Shown in pieces: positions 11,836 through 24,610 of a stretch of DNA of 64,000 nucleotides. The position numbers were made by a program, and so were the translations under genes. Source of the DNA: Balaenoptera acutorostrata (Eukaryota > Chordata > Mammalia > Artiodactyla > Balaenopteridae); assembly GCF_949987535.1 (NCBI RefSeq), contig NC_080075.1:39616269-39680268 (forward strand), read 5' to 3'. Under the pieces are notes generated by a model that saw only the letters and a list, made by a program, of their open reading frames with translations, did not search any database and had not been told where the DNA came from. Numbering within the stretch: position 1 is the first letter of the stretch; every line of letters begins with the position of its first letter.

Positions 11836-13499
11836 TTAAAGCCTATGTCCTAAACACATCAGTTCCTTGTACAATTTCAGTACTGAGATTTAATTCAGGT
11901 ACTGAAATACAGTTGTATTCATGGTTCATGATTTTCAGTTTATAAGAATACAAGAATCTTAAAATATTTCAGTTTGCTAATAACATTTATGTTGAATAAT
12001 TGGGTCTAAATTTTGAGTTACTTGTTACTTCACTGTCTTTCCTTATTGCATCAAGATCTTTTTCTGGGCTTCCCTCTAGAAGCTGCGTATTTTTTAAAAA
12101 GATAGATTTTTTTTCAAAAGTTCAGAGTTTTAAAAAATCATCTTTCAAGAGTCATCTTTCACATGTTTGTCACTTACATTTTCAATCTATACAATTAGTA
12201 TTATAGAAAGAATCAGAACTTTTTTGAGCCCACATTTTCTTATGCCCAAATTCTGCTATCAAATGCAGGTACATTTCATTATTGTCAAAAGGAATTTCAT
12301 ATACCAACTGACCTAAGACATTATTTAATCTTGAACCAAAGTTTGTCTTTGGAAAACCTCCATCTTTCTTTGAGTGCCTTTCTACTTGCTTTGGAGATAT
12401 TTTCCTGGGACCTTGCTGCTGACCCCTGGCTGCTCAGAGCACCTTGGTGACAACCCACTCTGCCTTGACGCTTCCTCACTTCAGCCTTGAAGGATGAATT
12501 AATATCCAGAAGAGGGCAAGAAAGAGCTTTGTGGGCTAACTACCCAATTCTCTCTGCATTCCCCAGTCATCTTTTTGCTCATGTGCGTGTGCGGGTGCAC
12601 ACACACACACTCACACATACACACACACTCACACATACACACACATCATGCCATAGGTTGTGTGTGGATTATTGCTTTGGGTTCATTGCTAAAGTGGATC
12701 AGAGTATGCCATCTTAAAAATATGCTACTTTGGTATAAAGATTATTTTGAGCTGAAGATATTTGAGATTCGACAAATGCAGGGGTGGGGGGAATCTTCTT
12801 GGAGCTTCCCATATCTTAATACAAGCAGCAATTTCTGGGAAATAAGGCTACCATAAATTCCTCTTCAGGGTGGATCTACTCCCATGAGGGAGAATATGAA
12901 TTAAACCATCTCCAAGGGAGTTTTGTGGCTCTCTAGGAGCAGGAAAGACCATTCATACTCCTATAGACAAACATCACAAACTCTCTTATCTCCTGTTTTT
13001 TTTTTCCTAAAAACCCATTTACCTTTCAAAAAAGTAATTTTTTTCCCCTCTCCCCTTCGCCTATTAAGGAAGTATATAAGCCCCAAATTCTAACTACCCC
13101 TTTGAGTTCCTCATCATGGAGAATTCCCATATTTATGTGTGAGTGTTACACACATAAATAAACTCTGGGTGTTTCCTCCTGTTAATTTGTCTATTGTCAG
13201 TTTAATTTGCAGGGCCCAGGGACTAAACAAGAGGGTAGAGGAAGAGTTTTTTCCTCCCCTACAGTGCCCACCTTTAGTCCCAAGAGCTGTGGCTGGGGGA
13301 GGGAGGGCAGGATCCTGGGGCCGACTTGAAGTGTCTCCTCAACAGTATATGGGTAATGGCAGTTTCACTTACCAGAACCATAATTCATGTCAGGGACCTG
13401 CCACTGGTCCCAAGAAGGTTCCCTAGTTCCCCCAAGTGGAGCAGTTGCTCCCTCCTCCATTCCCCTGTTTTATCTTATACCTACGTCTACTGTTACACT
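11836..13499. other. Unassigned sequence with a CA-rich microsatellite
   Basis: Apart from the CA-rich tract listed next, I recognise no repeat or gene here. Confidence 0.4.
12585..12650. repeat. (CA)n-rich microsatellite, interrupted
   Basis: CA dinucleotides interrupted by CTCACACATA-type blocks that themselves occur twice, i.e. a higher-order duplication in a dinucleotide repeat. Confidence 0.9.
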
Positions 13500-13672
13500 T
13501 TCCCCACAGATTGTTTTGTTCCTGTTGTTTACATGTCTGTCTGCCTCCCAAGAAGGCTATGTTTGTTTCTTGAGGACAGAGACTGTCTTACTGCTCTTTT
13601 CCTAGAACCTACCATAGTAATTGTGCAGTGCCTAGAGTGAGCACTCAGTAATAATGCTGAATGAATGAGTGA
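13500..13672 (+). repeat. L2 LINE 3' end
   Basis: 'cttgaggacagagactgtct', then 'gtgcagtgcctagagtgagc', then 'ataatgctgaatgaatgagt' match the L2 3' terminus in sense orientation. Confidence 0.65.
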
Positions 13673-13721
13673 GTGAAATGACAGACTACCACCAGAGTAG
13701 TTTTCAAAAATGAATGAAGTA

Positions 13722-13844
13722 GGGACTTCCCTGGCAGTCCAGCAAATAAGACCCCGTGCTTCCATTGCAGGGGGTGTGGGTTCAATCCCTGGTCGGGGAA
13801 CTAAGATCCCTCATGCCCCAGGGTGCGGTCAAAAATTTTTTTTA
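13722..13844 (+). mobile_element. Short tRNA-Glu-derived SINE (CHR-2-like) with 16-bp TSD
   Basis: Head 'gggacttccctggcagtcca', B box 'gggttcaatccctgg', short A-rich tail. TSDs 'aaaaatgaatgaagta' (13,706-13,721) and 'aaaaatgaatgaaata' (13,845-13,860) differ at one base. Confidence 0.9.
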
Positions 13845-13860
13845 AAAAATGAATGAAATA

Positions 13861-15139
13861 AACAACAAGAGGGTTTCTACTGCTACAGGGGAAAGTTAAA
13901 GGTACCATCCCCTTGGACATTGTGTTATCTTCTCTCCACCACTTGGGCATACCTGGGATTAATTGGCATGGTGATACTTACAGCATGATGCCATTAGTAG
14001 TAACACTACCCCTATTAAATGGAAAATCTTGGGTGGGAAGGAAGAGGAGATTGGCCAGCTTTTGGCTAATGAGTAAAGTATCTTGCAGAGTACCTGGCAT
14101 ATAGTAGGCAGTTAACTGTACCTTTCTATCCCTTTCTTCTCTTTGTCTTCCCAAGTCACCCCACATCTGTCCCATTCCAACATTTCCGGGTGCACGTCTT
14201 TGGCCTTTGTGACATATGCAGCATGGACAGGCGTGTGTGATGGTGAATATGCCCAGCAAATACCAACTTGGCACTTTAAGCATGGAAATGATGTAGGAAA
14301 GAAACAGTCGGCTCTTACCGTGCTCCTCGGGGTGTAGCTTTGAAGTAATAATACAGGGGGCAAATAGCACTAAGTAAGCTGAACAGCTTAAAGAGCAATA
14401 AACTTTTTCAAACTAATTCTGTAACAGATCTGATTCTTCAATTTTTCATTTTTGGCTCAATTCCAGCTGTGAGTAGGGATCCCATCTTTTTCTGAAGTGG
14501 TTTTCTTTGTGGAGGAGAAAACGTAAGATGACTACTTGGCCTAGTTTTCAGGTACCACATGTTGTTTGGTTTTTGTTTTTTATTTTGTTCATTTTTTAGA
14601 GCCTAAAAAGCTCCATCATACTGGAGTCTAACTACATATTTATTTTCTTTATCACTTCTATTCTGCCTGCAGTTAGTTACCATAATAAATGTTGTTCTCC
14701 AAGCTGTGCATATATTAGCCATAAGTGCTAGGAAACAAAGAAAGATGTGTTGTCCTGAGAAGATTGCTGTTGTTACACAAAGCAGCAGGTGTCTTGAATT
14801 AGACCTTGTGGGCTGATTAAAACACTGTGATTCTCCTTCTGAAGTTGCCTTTCATTTGTTACACTTCAGTCCCTACTTCTGATTAGGCCAAGTATGTCCT
14901 TGGGAGTTCTATACTTAGAAGGAAAAAAGTGTAACAGGAAAAATATCTACTTCTCTATAATTGAGGATAATAATGTTCAGCAGGGTATCCTGGCAAAGAG
15001 CAGAATATCCTTCTGTCTGTTCTTTCCAGATTGTATTCTGGCCAATATAGTCTCCCATGACCCACAAGAGAACACTTCCCACTAGCTTTTTTTTTAAATG
15101 GTGATTGGAAGTTTCTCACAGGGTAGAGAGACACAATAT
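13861..15139. other. Unassigned sequence
   Basis: No confident feature. A short MIR-like remnant may lie near 14,060-14,120 ('gtacctggcatatagtaggc'). Confidence 0.4.
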
Positions 15140-15215
15140 TCATATATTAAACATAAATGTGTTGAGCCAGGCCTCCTATGAGCCAGGTACTGTACCCAGG
15201 ATTGGAAAGATCATT
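15140..15215 (-). repeat. L2 LINE fragment
   Basis: 'tgagccaggtactgtaccca' in an L2-reverse context. Short and diverged. Confidence 0.4.
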
Positions 15216-15332
15216 GACTGCCAGTCACTCTGACAGAACACATTTTCAACTTATGCAAGACAGAAGCAAACAGCTGTGCATAACTGAAAACCTGAGTGCA
15301 GGGCATGGGGCTGGAAATAAGAATAAAAGACA

Positions 15333-15660
15333 GGGCTTCCCTGGTGGTGCAGTGGTTGAGAATCTGCCTGCTAATGCAGGGGACACGGGTTCGAGCCCTG
15401 GTCTGGGAAGATCCCACATGCCACGGAGCAACTAGGCCCGTGAGCCGCAACTACTGAGCCTGCGCGTCTGGAGCCTGTGCTCCGCAACAAGAGAGGCCAC
15501 GATAGTGAGAGGCCCGCGCACCGCGATGAAGAGTGGCCCCCGCTTGCCGCAACTAGAGAAAGCCCTCGCACAGAAACTAAGACCCAACACAGCCAAAAAT
15601 AAATAAATAAATTAATTAATTAATTTAAAAAAAAAGCCAATGCCTTTAAAAAAAAAAAAA
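15333..15660 (+). mobile_element. CHR SINE with perfect 14-bp TSD
   Basis: AAGAATAAAAGACA occurs at 15,319-15,332 and 15,661-15,674. It has a full-length head, the short body form and an A-rich tail ending in a run of about 14 A. Low divergence from the copies at 10,255 and 55,948 suggests a comparatively recent insertion. Confidence 0.95.
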
Positions 15661-15674
15661 AAGAATAAAAGACA

Positions 15675-16734
15675 AAGTTCCCTAGATTGTTTGGCACCTA
15701 GAAAACAGCTATGGGAGTATTATAGGTAGTTGTGGGAAAGGTTGTGAACAACATGAAGGCAGGAACTCTGTGTTTTACATCTTTGTATACCTAGAACCCT
15801 AACTAAGGAAACAAGTCATTAAGAAAATATGTCAAAGATTAGGACAGTGTCTTGATTCTAAGAACTTGTTCTTGGAATCATTTTGGAAAAAGGAATGAAA
15901 GGATAATTCATACATACTGATCTTATTTATCGTGAAACCATACTAAGCTTTAAAGTCCCATGCTCACACAGTGGATTAGAAGTTGAAGCTGAATAAAGTT
16001 TTTTCAACAGTGTTTTTTGTCCATCTGAGAAAGTGATTTGAAAGACTCTCTTGTAAAACTGCCTCCTGCACTGAAGAATGGAAAGCATTTACTATTTATT
16101 CCTCACAAGGCACTCAATCAACATCAAGGCCCATTCTCTGCCCCCAAGGAAATACACGCTTGCAGAGAGATCGTGGTTTATCCTCAGGCAGGAGGTATGG
16201 CCCTCCCTGACAGACAGGGGCTGAACAGGCCCGCTTAAGCACAGCTGCAGTATGTTGCCTCTGAGGCTCCTGCAAAATCAGAATATGCCAGGACAAGCAT
16301 ATGCCTTATTTCTCAGAAACTTTATTTTGGCTCCTTCCCAACTTAAAAAAATATTATTACCTAAGCACTCTAAGAGCCTACCTTTTACTAAAGGAATGGA
16401 AGTGAGAGTCTAACATCTATTATTCCCTGAGTCTCCTCCAAAACATGTTTTTTGTTTGTTTGTTTGTTTTCAAAAGTATGTTTTATGATTGGAGGCCACA
16501 GCAATTCATCCTACCATAAGGTAGTGTTCATTTATACAACAGGTTACACATTTTGGAAAACAGTTCTAGTATTTTCATAGTTTCTAATGGTCTTCCAAAT
16601 TCTTGGGAGGATGCCTGCTTGATCCTAGTGATTTATCTATATGTATTTTGTCACTTAGTCCTGAACCTTCTTATGAATTTTACTATTATGTATCCTAATA
16701 GTCTCTCTCTACCCCTTATAAGATAGGTTCAATT
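15675..16734. other. Unassigned sequence
   Basis: No gene. A small L2-like phrase lies at 15,750-15,800 ('gaaggcaggaactctgtgtt'), and a (TTTG)n run at about 16,446-16,470. Confidence 0.4.
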
Positions 16735-17520
16735 CAATTAGATTTTACAAACCTTCACTGAGATTTACTGTGTGTCCAACATTGGGATTCAAAGAAGGAA
16801 AAGATATATTCCTCTTCCTTAGTGTGATGTTTGTTGAGTGGAAGAGAGAGGAATGTCTGTCAGAACCTCCAGGGTAGCGGGAGGGAAGGGAAAATGTGTA
16901 TAACTTGAAAAAAGTATATTCACTATGACAATATCATTTTTTATTTGGAAAACAAAAATATATTATTTCATAAGATGAACAACAGAAAGTAAAGCTTGAA
17001 CAATAATTTGGGACTGGTAGTAATATGCAGAAGGTGCAGAGAGTCTCAGAATTAAGGATGGCTTTGAGGGTTAAAGTCCTGATGTTTATCAGAAGAGAAC
17101 ACAGATTTTTAAAAAGCTGAGAAATGCTGCTCAGGCTGGTTACAGATCCTAAAGCGTACAGAAAATGTAGAATTATTGCACTGTAAGTTTGAAAATAGTG
17201 GTACTTAAACACAAAGAGTAACAGGAGCATCATAGGACACAGGGACTAAAGACAGGTAGGGGGAGTTTGGAGGATATCCCAGAAGTAGGGACATTTTAGC
17301 TGACTTTTGAAGAATAGGCAGAAATTCAACAAGTGGAGAAGGGAAGATGACCTACAGGCAGAGGAAACACCATGTCCAAAGGCTCAGAGACATGAAGGAG
17401 GAAGCATACTCAAAAGGTGTAAGTAGCACAGGATGGACTGGGTAGACTTGAAGGAAGTAGGGTAGAAAGATTGTGAAGGCATTAAACGGCATACTAGGAG
17501 TTCACTTTTTATCCTGAAGA
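16735..17520 (-). repeat. L2 LINE, reverse, fragmented
   Basis: Two L2-like blocks: 'ttcactgagatttactgtgt' at 16,755 and 'accatgtccaaaggctcaga' at 17,370. The block between is too diverged to align by eye. Confidence 0.45.
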
Positions 17521-17521
17521 C

Positions 17522-17566
17522 CAATGGCTCTCAATCTTAGCTCCTCATCAGAACCATTTGTACAGT
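17522..17566 (+). repeat. MER5-like fragment (hAT-Charlie)
   Basis: 'ccaatggctctcaatcttag' plus 'tcagaaccatttgtacag' resembles the start of a MER5-type element, cut by the L1 that follows. Confidence 0.4.
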
Positions 17567-18285
17567 TTTTTAAAAAAATCTTATTGGGGTATAATTGCAT
17601 ACAATAAATTGCACTTAGAGTATATAATTTGATAGGTTTTGACATATGTATACATCCATGAAATCATCACCATAGTCAAGATAATGAATGTCTCTATCAA
17701 CCCCCAAGTTTCCTTATGCCCCTTTGTAATTCCTCCCCTTCACACCTACTTAACTCCCTCCATCTCTAGGCAACCACTCATCTGCCTCTGTCACTATAGA
17801 CTAGTTTGTGTTCATTAGAATTTTATATAAATGGAATCATAAAAGGGTACAAAGCACATACCCATTTTTTGTCTGGCTTCTTTTACTCAACATAATTATT
17901 TTGAGATTCATTCATAATGTAGTGTGTGTCAGTAGGTTAGTTCTTTTATTACTGAGTGATACTCCATTTTATGGAAGTATCATAATTTGTCTATTCATTT
18001 ACCCGTTGATGGACATTTGGGTTATTTCTGGTTTTGGCTTTTACTAATAAAACTGCTGTGAACGTTCAACTACAAGTCTTTGTATGGCTATACGCCTTTG
18101 ATATGGTAAATGTATGTTTAACACTTTAAGAAATTGCCAAACTGTCTTCCAAAATGGCTGTAATATTTTACATTCGCAAAAGCAGTGTATAAGAGTTCCA
18201 GTTACTCCACATCCTCACCAATACCTGGTATTGTCAGTTTTTAAATTTTAGACATTCTAATATGGTTTTAATTTACACTGTTTTG
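17567..18285 (-). mobile_element. Old L1 3' end (antisense)
   Basis: It starts 'ttattggggtataattgcat' and continues with typical old L1 3'UTR and ORF2-end sequence ('acccgttgatggacatttgg' at about 18,001; 'actccacatcctcaccaata' at about 18,204). It stops abruptly at the poly-T of the young L1. I cannot find its continuation beyond 28,205. Confidence 0.75.
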
Positions 18286-18389
18286 TTTTTTTTTAACATC
18301 TTTATTGGAATATAATTGCTTTACAGTGGTGTGTTAGTTTCTGCTTTAAAACAAAGTGAATCAGTAATACATATACATATGTTTGCATA

Positions 18390-18445
18390 TCTCTTCCCTC
18401 TTGCGTCTCCCTCCCTCCCACCCTCCCTATCCCACCCCTCTAGGT
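18390..18445 (-). promoter_or_regulatory. L1 3'UTR G-rich polypurine tract (G-quadruplex potential)
   Basis: On the L1 sense strand this is a run of G3 tracts separated by A/T, the conserved L1 3'UTR polypurine motif. The same tract recurs in sense at about 6948-6992 and in antisense at about 52,163-52,200. Confidence 0.7.
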
Positions 18446-18663
18446 GGTCACAAAGCACCGAGCTGATCTGCCTGTGCTATGCGGCTGCTTCCCACTAGTT
18501 ATCTATTTTACATTTGGTAGTGTATATATGTCCATGACACTCTCTTACCCTGTCACATCTCACCCCACCCCCTCCCCATATCCTCAAGTCCATTCTCTAG
18601 TAGGTCTGTGTCTTTATTCCCGTCTTGCCACTAGGTTCTTCATGGCCTTTTTTTTTTTTTTCC

Positions 18664-21600
18664 TTAGATTCCGTATATATGTGTTAGCATACTGTATGTG
18701 TTTTTCTCTTTCTGACTTACTTCACTCTGTATCACAGACTCTAACTCCATCCACCTCATTACAAATACCTCCATTTCATTTCTCTTTATGGCTGAGTAAT
18801 ATTCCATTGTATATATGTGCCACATCTTCTTTATCCATTCATCTGTCGATGGACATTTAGGTTGCTTCCATGTCCTGGCTATTGTAAATAGAGCTGCAAT
18901 GAACATTTTGGTACATGACTCTTTTTGACCTATGGTTTTCTCAGGATATATGCCCAGTAGTGGGATTGCTGGGTCGTATGGTAGTTCTATTTGTAGTTTT
19001 TTAAGGAACCTCCATACTGTTCTCCATAGTGGCTGTATCAATTTACATTCCCACCAACAGTGCAAGAGTGTTCCCTTTCCTCCACACCCTCTCCAGCATT
19101 TATTGTTTCTAGATTTTTTGATGATGGCCATTCTGACCGGTGTGAGATGCTATCTCATTGTAGTTTTGATTTGCATTTCTCTAATGATTAATGATGTTGA
19201 GCATTCTTTCATGTGTCTGTAGGCCATCTGTATATCTTCTATGGAGAAATGTCTATTTAGGTCTTCTGCCCATTTTTGGATTGGGTTGTTCATTTTTCTG
19301 TTGTTGAGCTGCATGAGCTGCTTGTAAATCTTGGAGATTAATCCTTTGTCAGTTGCTTCATTTGCAAATATTTTCTCCCATTCTGAGGGTTGTCTTTTGG
19401 TCTTGTTTATGGTTTCCTTTGCTGTGCAAAAGCTTTTAAGTTTCATTAGGTCCCATTTGTTTATTTGTGTTCTTATTTCCATTTCTCTGGGAGCTGGGTC
19501 AAAAAGAATCTTGCTGTGATGTATGTCATACAGTGTTCTGCCTATGTTTTCCTCTAAGAGTTTGATAGTGTCTGCCCTTACACTTAGGTCTTTAATCCAT
19601 TTTGAGTTTATTTTTGTGCATGGTGTCAGGGAGTGTTCTAATTTCATACTTTTACATGTCCCTGTCCAATTTTCCCAGCACCACTTATTGAAGAGGCTGT
19701 CTTTTCTCCACTGTATATGCTTGCCTCCTTTATCAAAGATAAGGTGACCATATGTGTGTGGGTTTATCTCTGGGCTTTCTATCCTGTTCCATTGATCTAT
19801 ATTTCTGTTTTTGTGCCAGTACCAAACTGTCTTGATTACTGAAGCTTTGTAATATAGTCTGAAGTCAGGGAACCTGATTCCCCCAGCTCCATTTTTCGTT
19901 CTCAAGATTGCTTTGGATATTCGGGGTCTTTTGTGTTTCCATACAAATTGTGAAATTTTTTGTTCTAGTTCTGTGAAAAATGCCAGTGGTAGTTTGATAG
20001 GGATTGCATTGAATCTGTAGATTGCTTTGGGTAGTAGAGTCATTTTCACAATGTTGATTCTTCCAATCCAGGAACATGGTATATCTCTCCATCTATTTGT
20101 ATCATCTTTAATTTCTTTCATCAGTGTCTTATAATTTTCTGCATACAGGTCTTTTGTCTCCTTAGGTAGGTTTATTCCTAGATATTTTATTCTTTTTGTT
20201 GCAATGGTAAACGGGAGTGTTTTCTTAATTTCACTTTCAGATTTTTCGTCATTAGTGTATAGAAATGCAAGAGATTTCTGTGCATTAATTTTGTATCCTG
20301 CTACTTTACCAAATTCATTGATTAGCTCTAGGAGTTTTCTGGTAGCATCTTTAGGATTCTCTATGTATAGTATCATGTCATCTGCAAATAGTGACAGCTT
20401 TACTTCTTCTCTTCCGATTTGGATTCCTTTTATTTCTTTTTCTTCTCTGATTGCTGTGGCTAACACTTCCAAAACTATGTTGAATAATAGTGGTGAGAGT
20501 GGGCAACCTTGTCTTGTTCCTGATCTTAGTGGAAATGGTTTCAGTTTTTCACCATTGAGGACAATGTTGGCTGTGGGTTTGTCATATATGGCCTTTATTA
20601 TGTTGAGGAAAGTTCCCTCTATGCCTACTTTCTGCAGGGCTTTTATCATAAATGGGTGTTGAATTTTGTCGAAAGCTTTCTCTGCATCTATTGAGATGAT
20701 CATATGGTTTTTCTCCTTCAATTTGTTAATATGGTGTATCACATTGATTGATTTGCGTATGTTGAAGAATCCTTGCATTCCTGGGATAAACCCCACTTGA
20801 TCATGGTGTATGATCCTTTTAATGTGCTGTTGGATTCTGTTTGCTAGTATTTTGTTGAGGATTTTTGCATCTATGTTCATCAGTGATATTGGCCTGTAGT
20901 TTTCTTTCTTTGTGACATCTTTGTCTGGTTTTGGTATCAGGGTGATGGTGGCCTCGTAGAATGAGTTTGGGAGTGTTCCTCCCTCTGCAATATTTTGGAA
21001 GAGTTTGAGAAGGATAGGTGTTAGCTCTTCTCTAAATGTTTGATAGAATTCGCCTGTGAAGCCATCTGGTCCTGGGCTTTTGTTTGTTGGAAGGTTTTTA
21101 ATCACAGTTTCAATTTCAGTGCTTGTAATTGGTCTGTTCATATTTTCTATTTCTTCCTGGTTCAGTCTCGGCAGTTTGTGCATTTCTAAGAATCTGTCCA
21201 TTTCTTCCAGGTTGTCCATTTTATTGGCATAGAGTTGCTTGTAGTAATCTCTCATGATCTTTTGTATTTCTGCAGTGTCAGTGGTTACTTCTCCTTTTTC
21301 ATTTCTAATTCTATTGATTTGAGTCTTCTCCCTTTTTCTCTTGATGAGTCTGGCTAATGGTTTATCAATTTTGTTTATCTTCTCAAAGAACCAGCTTTTA
21401 GTTTCATTGATTTTTGCTATTGTTTCCTTCATTTCTTTTTCATTTATTTCTGACCTAATCTTTATGATTTCTTTCCTTCTGCTGGCTTTGGGGTTTTTTT
21501 GTTCTTCTTTCTCTAATTGCTTTAGGTGCAAGGTTAGGTTGTTTGTTCGAGATGTTTCCTGTTTCTTGAGGTAGGCTTGTATTGCTATAAACTTCCCTCT

Positions 21601-22481
21601 TAGCACTGCTTTTGCTGCGTCCCATAGGTTTTGGGTCGTCGTATATCCATTGTCATTTGTTTCTAGGTATTTTTTGATTTCCCCTTTGATTTCTTCAGTG
21701 ATCACTTCGTTATTAAGTAGTGTATTGTGTAGCCTCCATGTGTTTGTATTTTTTACAGATCTTTTCCTGTAATTGATATCTAGTCTCATAGCGTTGTGGT
21801 CGGAAAAGATACTTGATACGATTTGAATTTTCTTAAATTTACCAAGGCTTGATTTGTGACCCAAGATATGATCTATCCTGGAGAATGTTCCATGAGCACT
21901 TGAGAAAAATGTGTATTCTGTTGTTTTGGGGTGGAATGTCCTATAAATATCAATTAAGTCCATCTTGTTTAATGTATCATTTAAAGCTTGTGTTTCCTTA
22001 TTTATTTTCATTTTGGATGATCTGTCCATTGGTGAAAGTGGGGTGTTAAAGTCCCCTACTATGATTGTGTTGCTGTCGATTTCCCCTTTTATGGCTGTTA
22101 GTATTTGCCTTATGTATTGAGGTACTCCTGTGTTGGGTGCATAAATATTTACAATTGTATACCTTCCTCTTGAATCGATCCCTTGATCATTATATAGTGT
22201 CCTTCTTTGTCTCTTGTAATAGTCTTTATTTTAAAGTCTATTTTGTCTGATATGAGAATTGCTACTCCAGCTTTCTTTTGATTTCCATTTGCATGGAATA
22301 TCTTTTTCCATCCCCTCACTTTCAGTCTGTATGTGTCTCTAAGTCTGAAGTGGGTCTCTTGTAGACAGCATATATATGGGTCTTGTTTTTGTATCCATTC
22401 AGCCAGCCTGTGTCTTTTGGTGGGAGCATTTAATCCATTTACATTCAAGGCAATTATCGATATGTATGTTCCTATTCCCAT
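18664..22481 (-). pseudogene. L1 ORF2 (endonuclease-reverse transcriptase), broken by one frameshift and one nonsense codon
   Basis: ORF2p nicks the target DNA and reverse-transcribes L1 RNA in the nucleus. Three pieces are visible. The N-terminal piece (22,149-22,481, 110 aa) holds the start of the APE-like endonuclease with N13 and E42 (in CLQETHF). The middle piece (19,150-22,029 as read from its first Met, 959 aa) holds the endonuclease SDH motif (residues 76-78) and the RT catalytic FADD (548-551). The C-terminal piece (18,664-19,131) holds the zinc-knuckle-like C12-C16-H24-C29. The first break is one missing base near 22,150-22,165. The second is an in-frame TAG at 19,150-19,152, after which the same frame continues. 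The span of 3,818 bases is one short of 1,273 codons, consistent with exactly one net deleted base. The reading frame is otherwise open, so loss was recent. Confidence 0.95.
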
Positions 22482-22539
22482 TTTCTTAAATGTTTTGGGT
22501 TTGTTATTGTAGGTGTTTTCCTTCTCTTGTGTTTCTTGC
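22482..22539 (-). other. L1 ORF1-ORF2 intergenic spacer
   Basis: 58 bases between the ORF1 stop and the ORF2 start, a usual length for L1. In other L1s this spacer carries the ORF2 reinitiation site. I see nothing unusual in it. Confidence 0.7.
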
Positions 22540-23433
22540 CTAGAGAAGTTCCTTTAGCATTTGTTGTAAAGCTGGTTTGGTGGTGCTGAACTCTCTCAGC
22601 TTTTGCTTGTCTGTAAAGGTTTTAATTTCTCCATCAAATCTGAATGAGATCCTTGCTGGGTAGAGTAATCTTGGTTGTAGGTTTTTCTCCTTCATTACTT
22701 TAAGTATATCCTGCCACTCCCTTCTGGCTTGCAGAGTTTCTGCTGAAAGATCAGATGTTAACCTAATGGGGATTCCCTTGTGTGTTATTTGTTTTTTTTC
22801 CCTTGCTGCTTTAAATATGTTTTCCTTATGTTTAATTTTTGACAGTTTGATTAATATGCGTCTTGGCGTGTTTCTCCTTGGGTTTATCCTGTATGGGACT
22901 CTCTGTGCTTCCAGGACGTGGTTAACTATTTCCTTTCCCATATTAGGGAAGTTTTCAACTATAATCTCTTCAAATATTTTCTCAGTCCCTTTCTTTTTCT
23001 CTTCTTCTTCTGGGACCCCTATAATTCGAATGTTGGTGCATTTAATGTTGTCCCAGAGGTCTCTGAGACTGTCCTCAGTTCTTTTCATTCTTTTTTCTTT
23101 ATCCTGCTCTGCAGTAGTTATTTCCACCATTTTATCTTCCAGGTCACTTATCCTTTCTTCTGCCTCAGTTATTCTGCTATTGATCCCATCTAGAGTATTT
23201 TTAATTTCATTTATTGTGTTTTTCATCGTTGCTTGGTTCCTCTTTAGTTCTTCTACGTCCTTGTTAAATGTTTCTTGCATTTTGTCTATTCTATTTCCCA
23301 GATTTTGGATCATCCTTACTATCATTATTCTGAATTCTTTTTCAGGTAGACTACCTATTTCCTCTTCATTTGTTAAGTCTGGTGTGTTTTGACCCTGTTC
23401 CTTCATCTGCTGTGTGTTTTTCTGTTGTCTCAT
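22540..23433 (-). CDS. L1 ORF1 protein (RNA-binding chaperone), apparently intact
   Basis: A 297-residue uninterrupted frame. ORF1p is a trimeric nucleic-acid-binding chaperone that coats L1 RNA in cytoplasmic particles. Residues 1-40 form a charged N-terminus and about 41-128 have heptad-like coiled-coil composition (for example NSRITEAEERISDLEDKM). About 132-208 are the RRM-like domain (starting NIRIIGVPE, ending in AAREK) and about 212-290 the C-terminal domain (LQARREWQDILKVMK, LLYPARISFRF). The Met start aligns with that in the neighbouring L1 copy (26,174), supporting the start choice. Expression would depend on the internal promoter in the 5'UTR. Being intact, it could still make protein although ORF2 is broken. 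Confidence 0.92.
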   Translation of the reverse strand: MRQQKNTQQMKEQGQNTPDLTNEEEIGSLPEKEFRIMIVRMIQNLGNRIDKMQETFNKDVEELKRNQATMKNTINEIKNTLDGINSRITEAEERISDLEDKMVEITTAEQDKEKRMKRTEDSLRDLWDNIKCTNIRIIGVPEEEEKKKGTEKIFEEIIVENFPNMGKEIVNHVLEAQRVPYRINPRRNTPRRILIKLSKIKHKENIFKAAREKKQITHKGIPIRLTSDLSAETLQARREWQDILKVMKEKNLQPRLLYPARISFRFDGEIKTFTDKQKLREFSTTKPALQQMLKELL

Positions 23434-24610
23434 TTTGCTTATCTTACTGTGTTTGGGGTCTCCTTTTCACAGGCTGCAGGTTCGTAGTTCCCATTGTTTT
23501 TGGTATCTGTCCCCAGTGGCTAAGGTTGGTTCAGTGGGTTGTGAAGACTTCCTGGTGGAGGGAACTAGTGCCTGAGTTCTGGTGGATGAGACTGGATCTT
23601 GTCTTTCTGGTGGGCACGTCCACGTCTGGTGGTGTATTTTGGGGTGTCTGTGGCCTTATTATGATTTTAGGCAGACTCTCTGCTAATGGATGGGGCTGTG
23701 TTCCTGTCTTGCTAGTTGTTTGGCATAGGGTGTTCAGCACTGTAGCTTACTGGTCTTTGAGTGATGCTGGGTCTTGATGTTGAGATGGAGATCTCTGAGA
23801 GATTTTTGCCGTTTGGTATTACATGGAGCTGGGAGGTCTCTTGTGGACCAGTGTCCTGAAGTTGGCTCTCCCACCTCAGAGGTACGGCCCTGATGCCTGG
23901 CTGGAGCACCAAGAGCCTTTCGTCCACACGGCTCAGAGTAAAAGGGAGAAAAAATAGAAAGAAAGAAAGAAAGAGGCTATAATATAGTGAAGTAAAATAA
24001 AGCTATTATAAAGCAAAGCTATACAGACAAAATCTCACCCAGAAGCATATACATATACACTCACAAAAAAAGGAAAAGGGGAAAAATTAATATATCCTGC
24101 TCCCAAAGTCCACCTCCTGAATTTGGGATGATTCGTTGTCTATTCAGGTATTCAACAGATGCAGGCACATCAAGTTGTCTGTGGAGTTTTAATCCACTGC
24201 TTCTGATGCTACTGGGAGAGATTTCCCCTTCTCTTCTCTGTTCGCACAGCTCCCAGGGTTCAGCTTTGGATTTGGACCCGCCTCTGCATGTAGGTCGCCT
24301 GAGGGTGTCTGTTCCCTGCCCAGACAGGACGGGGTTAAAGGAGCAGCTGCTTCGGGGGCTCTGGCTCACCCAGGCCGCGGGGAGGGAGGGGTATAGAGGA
24401 GGTGGGGCAAGCCTGCGGCGTCAGAGGCCGGCGTGACGTTGCAGCAGCCTGAGGCGCGCAGTGCGTTCTCCCGGGGAAGTTGTCCCTGGATCACAGGACC
24501 CTGGCAGTGGCGGGCTGCACAGGCTCCCGGGAGGGGTGGTGTGGAGAGTGACCTGTGCTCGCACACAGGATTTTTGGAGGCGGCAGCAGCAGCCCCAGCG
24601 TCTCACGCCC

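Noticed and set aside
22766..23392. 208-codon plus-strand frame
   Set aside because: Antisense shadow of the intact L1 ORF1 on the minus strand.
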